A DNA stretch of 64,000 nt from Gracilaria caudata (taxonomy: Eukaryota > Rhodophyta > Florideophyceae > Gracilariales > Gracilariaceae): assembly GCA_030374735.1 (NCBI GenBank), contig JASCIV010000007.1:1-64000 (forward strand), given 5' to 3'. The notes beneath the pieces were generated by a model. The model saw only the letters and a program-made list of their open reading frames with translations. It did not search any database and was not told the DNA's origin. Positions 58,734-64,000 of this stretch are shown in pieces (the first letter of the stretch is position 1; the number at the start of each line of letters is the position of its first letter). Made by a program: the position numbers and the translations under genes.

Positions 58734-59062
58734 CTTGTATGACGTGTGATTCAACAGATCAAAAAAATCCATTCACGTTTTCTCAAGACATATCAAAAGA
58801 CAGATGCAGACTATGATCTCAAAAGATGATCCAGGCGCGCGGTATTGTAGGGCAAGGAAAAGCTCCAGGTTTCAAAGCTCTTCACCTGCAGCGGTTCAAA
58901 TAGTTATACCGGTTCGTCTTGTCTCCGAGACTGCTGTCACATATCACATATTTCACGGTTGCTGATTTCTCGATAAACAGGTCGATAAAGCGCATTGGTT
59001 TTGCGCTATTTGTACTGGACACGGCTTCGATTTTGTTCCGATCTCTTATTCTTTTTGTTGAC

Positions 59063-60841
59063 ATGGCATCCTTTTTCTATCGTTCAGGGCATTGTTCACC
59101 ACAACTGCTCCTCCGTTGGGCACGATACTTCCTTTCGCCGCGAGTCAGGACCACACTCGATGTTGCAGTGGCCAACCATTCCACCAGAGGCCTACGCCCA
59201 GTGTTACGGGGCTCAACTCATTCTTTGGACTGCATGCGGAGTTTGGCAGGATTTTTAGCTTTCTGCTCTTCCAATTATGCCTTTTCCGAGCATCAAGAAA
59301 TGAAGATCCAGTCTTCGCATGAAGAAGATCTAGAAATACCCGGTGCACACCCTGAACCTCAGGACCTAATAAACTGGTCCGGAACTCACACTGTTTCCAC
59401 AAAACGGTACTTCACACCTGAAACAGAGTCGGAATTAGTTCAGATTGTAAAACAGGCTCATGATACCGGACAGAAACTGAGGCCCTTGGGCTCAGCTCTT
59501 TCTCCCAATGGTCTTGGCTTCGAATCAGGCGGAATGGTTAACCTGGTTAATATGGATAGAGTGTTAAATGTGGATACCGCGAAAGGGCGTGTTACTGTGC
59601 AAGCCGGAGCTTCTGTACACAAGGTAGTAGAGGAACTACGAGGATATGGACTTACTCTTCAGAATTTTGCTTCCATCACTGAACAACAAATAGGGGGCTT
59701 CATTCAAGTTGGAGCTCATGGAACTGGCGCTCGGCTTCCTCCAGTGGATGAACAGGTGGTTAGCCTTCGGATGGTCACTCCAGGAGCTGGTGTTTTGAGT
59801 TTGTCTGCCGATGATGACGATCCTAGTTTGTTCCAAGTTGCTCGTACATCTATGGGTATGTTTGGTATCGTATCTGAGGTTACGCTCCAATGCGTACCCA
59901 TGCACCAATTGGTTGAACAAACTTTCGTTCTATCATCTAAAGAGGTCATGGAGCGCCACAATGAGCTTCTGGACAACAACAGGCATTTGCGGTATATGTG
60001 GATTCCATACACTGATGCAGTTGTAGTTGTAACCTGCAATCCGTTATCGAGTGAAACGAAAGAGCAAGAGCCCGTTCATAGTGAATCTGAGCGAACTTAC
60101 GAAGCAAGGCAATTGCTCAAAGCACACCCTGGGTGTTCTCTTGCTGAAAAGCAAATTGACGAGCTCTCATTCACGACAATTCGAGATGAACTGTTAATTC
60201 TTGATCCTCTTAATGTGAATTGGATTCGAAAGGTAAATGAAGCTGAAGCTTCATACTGGAGAAAGGCCCAGGGTACACGAATTGATTGGTCCGATAAGAT
60301 TCTTCAGTTTGACTGCGGTGGACAACAGTGGGTATCAGAGGTTGCATTTGCAGTCCCGAAAGATTCACAAGATCTCATAGATGTCAAATACGTTTGCAAC
60401 CTTCTAGAGCTTATCGAACGTGAACAAGTTCCTGCCCCAGCCCCAATCGAACAACGCTGGACGGCACCAAGCCACTCCCCGATGTCACCCGCTGCTGAAA
60501 AGCCTGACATAGAGCTTGGTGGCATGTACTCGTGGGTCGGAATAATCATGTACCTCCCAGACGCTGAGGTTGATATGAAATCACGACAGACAATAACAGA
60601 ATCGTTCAAGAGGTACAAAGCCCTATGTGAAACGAATTTGTGGCCGGAAGTACGAGCAGTGGAGCATTGGGCAAAAATTGAAATGCCTGAAACTAATGAA
60701 GAGAAAGCCATGCTTAGAATGCGAACTCAACAAAAGTTCCCTGTGCAGGCATTTATCGCCATTTGCGATATTCTTGACCCTAAAGGCATTCTAAGAAACG
60801 AGCTGATGGAAACCATTCTTGGCAGGAAACACTCCATTTGA
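59063..60841 (+). CDS. GLDH: L-galactono-1,4-lactone dehydrogenase, mitochondrial
   Basis: Last enzyme of the plant-type ascorbate pathway; it oxidises L-galactonolactone and passes electrons to cytochrome c, and is also needed for complex I assembly in plants. The ATG at 59063 gives 592 residues with a basic amphipathic presequence (MASFFYRSGHCSPQLLLRWA); the longer frame starts with TTG. The FAD domain begins with INWSGTHTVSTKRYFTPET; LRPLGSALSPNGLG carries Leu146 where covalent-flavin oxidases have His, so FAD is held non-covalently as in plant GLDH. QIGGFIQVGAHGTGARLPP and the C-terminal IEMPETNEEKAMLR are conserved. A linker rich in Pro (VPAPAPIEQRW) precedes the last domain. Together these favour the dehydrogenase over animal gulonolactone oxidase. 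Confidence 0.95.
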   Translation: MASFFYRSGHCSPQLLLRWARYFLSPRVRTTLDVAVANHSTRGLRPVLRGSTHSLDCMRSLAGFLAFCSSNYAFSEHQEMKIQSSHEEDLEIPGAHPEPQDLINWSGTHTVSTKRYFTPETESELVQIVKQAHDTGQKLRPLGSALSPNGLGFESGGMVNLVNMDRVLNVDTAKGRVTVQAGASVHKVVEELRGYGLTLQNFASITEQQIGGFIQVGAHGTGARLPPVDEQVVSLRMVTPGAGVLSLSADDDDPSLFQVARTSMGMFGIVSEVTLQCVPMHQLVEQTFVLSSKEVMERHNELLDNNRHLRYMWIPYTDAVVVVTCNPLSSETKEQEPVHSESERTYEARQLLKAHPGCSLAEKQIDELSFTTIRDELLILDPLNVNWIRKVNEAEASYWRKAQGTRIDWSDKILQFDCGGQQWVSEVAFAVPKDSQDLIDVKYVCNLLELIEREQVPAPAPIEQRWTAPSHSPMSPAAEKPDIELGGMYSWVGIIMYLPDAEVDMKSRQTITESFKRYKALCETNLWPEVRAVEHWAKIEMPETNEEKAMLRMRTQQKFPVQAFIAICDILDPKGILRNELMETILGRKHSI

Positions 60842-60949
60842 AGGAAAGCACTTGTTCTATCAGTCTTGCTTTCTTGCGCAAGCGTAATCCCTGTTGTTAA
60901 TACAATCAGTGTAGAACCGAGAGTCGAGGAGACCAGCGGCGGTTCTTGT

Positions 60950-62329
60950 TTATTGAATGCCATTGCTCTTAATGAAACTTTTAACTTGGTCAAAATACTC
61001 TTTGGCAACGACGAGCATTCCTCGTTCAGGAGAACTCCAAAGGACCGCACCTAGGTCTCTTGAATAGGACAGGGTACTTTCGAATCCATGATGAAAGTCG
61101 CTGAGGAGAACACCAGGCCTGCTTTGGACCCTTCCTTGTTCTGCTTCCCAGAGTCTAATTTCGTCACTGACATTTGCTGGGATGATTCCCTTTTTCATTC
61201 TAGGGTGAGCATGCGAATTGAGATATCCTATTATCTGATCAGCAGTGATACCATTCATTAGCGCCTTTCGTACAGCATCGCGAGTTAAGTGACCGACAAC
61301 CATGCTTGGAAGTCTGTACCGCATGTGAGTGAATAAGGCGAGTAAGTTAATCTGAAATGCAGATGTGGTATAGGCATAGACGCGGAAGTTTGTTTCCACA
61401 AATATTTGAATCTCTCCGGCAGTCTTCGTTAAAGTCATGGTGTCATTTGGTCCAGCAGAAGATCGACTCGCATTCGCAAGAAGGCGAGTTCCAACAAGTG
61501 TCACGCGAAAAGAAGCTCGATCCATGATCACTACACCTAAGTTGTGCAGCTCTCGTAGCAGCGTTTGCTGGGTCATTGTTAGATTCTCTATGTCGTATGA
61601 GCGTCCCGCGCAAGCAAAAGCCATTTCAAATACTAGTGAAAGTGCTTCGACGTTGGCAGGAAACATGGAAGATAGAACGCTGCGCAAGAGGATCCACAGC
61701 TGAGCCGAGGTATCTTTGAGCAAGAACCGAAAACCAGCACTTGTAATATTTAGGCCTTCTCGACGTTGCTCGAGCACTCCAATGTGTAACAGGGCATCTA
61801 TTATACTAGAGGGTACAGAGCTATCATTTGTTGATTCTACAAGAAAGTTAAGAATAGATTCAAGGCGATCTGCTGCAAAATTGTCAAGCTCATGTGGATC
61901 GGATCCCCCTCTACCACCTCCGAGAACAGGTTGAATTTCGCTTGTTACTGATCTTCGAAGCTCCCTCGCAAAAACAGGGTGAAGGGAAAAATGCGGCTGC
62001 TGTATACGATCATCTGAAGCTTGAACAAACACATGAAGAGCTTTTAGAGCCTTTAGAGCTGCTTCATGTCTATCCAGAGCTCTTTGACGACGGCGTAGGC
62101 TTTTGCGAAATGCTTCTATTGTTGGCGGCGACTCGTGCTCTGGCAGGTACATGAGGCGAGTAACATACAGCCGGGCGAGGGGCGGAAGTGAACGGAAAAT
62201 ACATTGAACAGCGTAAGGAGACGTGTAGAGTTCATCTAGCAGATCTGGGTTCTGTTTTGACCATTCAGCAATGTCTGTGAAGAGGGTAGCCGACAAGGGT
62301 ACAGCCTGAGAAGAAGGATAGCTTGGCAT
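60950..62329 (-). CDS. TFB2: TFIIH subunit p52 (Tfb2/GTF2H4)
   Basis: Core TFIIH subunit that clasps and stimulates the XPB translocase in promoter opening and nucleotide excision repair. The ATG complementary to 62327-62329 gives 459 residues, the family length; the frame extends 14 codons further only to a GTG. Helical N-terminal repeats (VQCIFRSLPPLARLYVTRLMYL) and the LRELHNLGVVIMDRASFRVTLVG segment are diagnostic, followed by IFVETNFRVYAYTTSAFQINLLALFTHMRYRLPSMVVGHLTRDAV, the XPB-binding region (cited here in parts: FRVYAYTTSAFQ, LPSMVVGHLTRD). The last 70 residues (LWEAEQGRVQSRPGVLLSDF) form the Tfb5-binding end. Convergent with GLDH (108 bp between stops) and divergent from exportin-T. 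Confidence 0.95.
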   Translation of the reverse strand: MPSYPSSQAVPLSATLFTDIAEWSKQNPDLLDELYTSPYAVQCIFRSLPPLARLYVTRLMYLPEHESPPTIEAFRKSLRRRQRALDRHEAALKALKALHVFVQASDDRIQQPHFSLHPVFARELRRSVTSEIQPVLGGGRGGSDPHELDNFAADRLESILNFLVESTNDSSVPSSIIDALLHIGVLEQRREGLNITSAGFRFLLKDTSAQLWILLRSVLSSMFPANVEALSLVFEMAFACAGRSYDIENLTMTQQTLLRELHNLGVVIMDRASFRVTLVGTRLLANASRSSAGPNDTMTLTKTAGEIQIFVETNFRVYAYTTSAFQINLLALFTHMRYRLPSMVVGHLTRDAVRKALMNGITADQIIGYLNSHAHPRMKKGIIPANVSDEIRLWEAEQGRVQSRPGVLLSDFHHGFESTLSYSRDLGAVLWSSPERGMLVVAKEYFDQVKSFIKSNGIQ

Positions 62330-63239
62330 TTTAGACGGCGTTAGAGAGCGAATTGGGATTGTTTGCTTCACGGGAGAACCCTCTCGTGTGGACGGCGCCT
62401 TGCAACCTGCCTAGGCAACCTTCCCTTGCTATTGAAAAGGCCTTCAGCTTGCCTGAGTTGGATCCAAACGAAAAGAAGCGCAAGGCATGCGCTGCAATTC
62501 TTGGGGAGAGTGTCACTCGCGGAAAAGAGTCGATGATTGAGCCTTGTGCTCACGAGTTGTCCGAGACCCTCAACAGCAGTCGGCTACCTTTGGTATCTTG
62601 TCATGGTCTACCCCGTTGCACAAAAAAGCGTGTACAGGGGTACCTTTGTGCTCCAAGGTGGACAGACAGAACGGTGTCTGTCTGCGGCAAATAGTTTTAG
62701 CGACGGATTAAAGTTACATGAGATCGGCTACAATTTTTCTGTTTTTGAGAAATTCCTAGCTGTCTTTTCTCTACCAACGGCATCCTTGTTTACAGGTATT
62801 TTTTCTATCGTTTCGATAAGCGCCGTCCTCTCCCTGCTTGTACAAAGGTACCGGTAACTTATCTTCCGACGGCAACTCGCTTTTTCGTTCGGCGCATAAT
62901 CGCGACTCTCTCTCATTTTCCTTTCGCACATCTCCTAACAAAACAGGGAATAAGTGGCAGTTCCACAAGTTTTTGATCCTCCATTCTTCTCTGCCCCTCT
63001 AGATTGTGCGGGACTGCAGATTTCCACTGTTGTGACTCGTCAGCCTTTCGCTTCATAATTTGCACTTTAGACACCACCATAGTTTCCATTCCTGATCAAC
63101 TGAATGACTTTCGACGGCCTTGACGTCGTCGGAGTTCATTTCGTTCGCACTCGCAAGACATAGTTGTCGGTGGATTCGAGTGCGAGCACCTTTCACATCG
63201 ATTGCTCCGATAACCCCTATCAAAAGGGCTTAGAAACGT
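62330..63239. promoter_or_regulatory. Shared upstream region of TFB2 and exportin-T
   Basis: A 910-bp divergent spacer. Frames at 62353-62857 on the + strand lack recognisable features. Neither recurring motif occurs as an exact copy. Confidence 0.4.
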
Positions 63240-64000
63240 ATGGAAGACTTAAGTGCGGCGGTTCTCGTATGCTTAAATCCACATGTAGACAAGAAACTCA
63301 CTGAACAAGCGCTACAGTACTGCCAGAGGGTTCGGCAATCGCCAGATGGGTGGGCATTCATTTTGCAGAATCTGTCCGTTGCATTGCGACCGGAAGTCGC
63401 GTTTTGGTGCTGTCAAGTTATCCATGACGTTCTGAGAAATCCTTCGCAGTACCCGACACAGTTCTCCCCAGAACAGCAATCATCACTCAGAGCCCAGTTT
63501 CTGACATACATGGCACAACTCGTGCATTCCGGGAAGCCGGGCAGCACGACCGGTGCTCCCGCCACAGAGCATCCGCGGTTCTTGCTGAACAAGGTGTCGC
63601 AAGTCATCGCTGCGTTAATTGCTGCGGATTATCCGCATAATTGGACCGATGCTTTTCGAGGAACAATTATGCCACTCGTCGACAACCAACAGAACATGTC
63701 AAATGCGTCAATAGGGATGTTTCTCCGTTTACTCCGAGCGCTCGATGAAGACGTGACAAGCATTCGAGCTTCGCAACTAAGCGAGCATCACCGTGTCACA
63801 TCGGTTCGTGTGAAGGATGCTATGAGGGACGATTGTGTGCCTTCCATAATGCAGAAATGTGGGGAACTTATCACGCAGCCCATGTACATATCAGCTGCAT
63901 TCGATATCGTCGCCCGCTATGTCGAATGGATTGACATTGGTCTTGTTCTTCAAGATGCAATTTTGTCTCCCATGTATGCCGCTATTCGAGCACCACAGGA
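63240..64000 (+). CDS. XPOT: Exportin-T (tRNA exporter), 5' part only
   Basis: Exportin-T (yeast Los1, plant PAUSED) is the importin-beta-family carrier that moves mature tRNA out of the nucleus with Ran-GTP. The ATG at 63240 (MEDLSAAVLVCLNPHVDKKL) opens a frame that continues through the window's right edge, so only about 253 of some 950-1000 residues are present. Visible family blocks are ALQYCQRVRQSPDGWAFIL, FWCCQVIHDVL (importin-beta N-terminal, Ran-binding), LLNKVSQVIAALIAADYP, MFLRLLRALDEDVTS, DAMRDDCVPSIMQ and YVEWIDIGLVL. The opening segment matches HEAT repeats 1-5. No intron is seen in this part. The break is due to the window edge, not a truncation. Confidence 0.93.
   Translation, partial: MEDLSAAVLVCLNPHVDKKLTEQALQYCQRVRQSPDGWAFILQNLSVALRPEVAFWCCQVIHDVLRNPSQYPTQFSPEQQSSLRAQFLTYMAQLVHSGKPGSTTGAPATEHPRFLLNKVSQVIAALIAADYPHNWTDAFRGTIMPLVDNQQNMSNASIGMFLRLLRALDEDVTSIRASQLSEHHRVTSVRVKDAMRDDCVPSIMQKCGELITQPMYISAAFDIVARYVEWIDIGLVLQDAILSPMYAAIRAPQ

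Larger units (their letters stand above)
57080..59062. other. Region between GT7 and GLDH genes
   Basis: About 2 kb. The left half carries two candidate small spliced genes (57156-57559 and 57561-58018) and a short Ser/Lys-rich frame at 58043-58180. The right half (58181-59062) shows A/T-rich sequence, a doubled 10-mer at 58716-58733 and no supported gene. Confidence 0.45.

Noticed and set aside
1..64000. CRISPR arrays, prokaryotic defence or toxin genes, rRNA
   Set aside because: Scanning both strands showed no regularly spaced repeats, no such protein families and no rRNA-like sequence; the window is ordinary eukaryotic nuclear DNA.

Overview
The window is nuclear DNA from a photosynthetic eukaryote, most likely a red alga (Rhodophyta). 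Plastid-type proteins (HisG with a leader, an NDC1-type quinone reductase, a KEA-type K+/H+ antiporter, lumenal cyclophilin CYP38, an extended ferredoxin) sit among purely eukaryotic genes (COPII Sec24, RIO1, TFIIH p52, KNL1/Spc7, exportin-T, zuotin). Most genes are single exons. The few introns are short (about 78-115 nt) with GT-AG ends. A GT7 chondroitin-type glycosyltransferase and galactonolactone dehydrogenase also fit a red alga. Species cannot be fixed from the sequence alone.

Layout, left to right. 1-11.3 kb: HisG (-), a double-AAA ATPase (+), queuosine salvage glycosylase QNG1 (-, one intron), Sec24 (+), SDE2 (+). 11.3-24.7 kb: a transmembrane RING-H2 protein (+, one intron), two-domain glyoxalase I (+), a second RING-H2 protein (-), a CpG-rich spacer, RIO1 kinase (+) converging on adenylate kinase 6/Fap7 (-) with a perfect 177-bp tandem duplication between and into the latter, then a foldback repeat. 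24.7-36.7 kb: KEA antiporter (-) divergent from an unknown plastid-type membrane protein (+), CYP38 (+), a short cyclase-associated protein (-), a BRAP2-type RING/ZnF-UBP protein (+), an FdC-type ferredoxin (-) and dephospho-CoA kinase (+). 36.7-50.7 kb: UNC-50/GMH1 (+, one intron), NDC1 (+), KNL1/Spc7 (-), an unrecognised 675-residue protein (-), a candidate small spliced gene (+) and DNAJC2/zuotin (-). 50.7-64 kb: a FetB/ALS3-like permease (+, two introns and a 17-nt microexon), NIPA magnesium transporter (-), the GT7 enzyme (+), one or two candidate small spliced genes, galactonolactone dehydrogenase (+), TFIIH p52/Tfb2 (-), and the 5' part of exportin-T (+) running off the window.

Genes are packed in divergent and convergent pairs and do not form an operon-like pathway. 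One pairing makes functional sense: RIO1 and AK6/Fap7, both late 40S ribosome maturation factors, are convergent neighbours. I found no prokaryotic defence system, CRISPR array, rRNA or convincing tRNA. The least expected signals are two short intergenic motifs. TACGA(C/A)GGTA occurs ten times exactly and ATCATCATGAT five times, nearly all upstream of gene starts; they are candidate promoter elements or, in some cases, 5'-UTR splice junctions. Start codons were chosen at ATG; several longer open frames begin only at GTG or TTG and were shortened.
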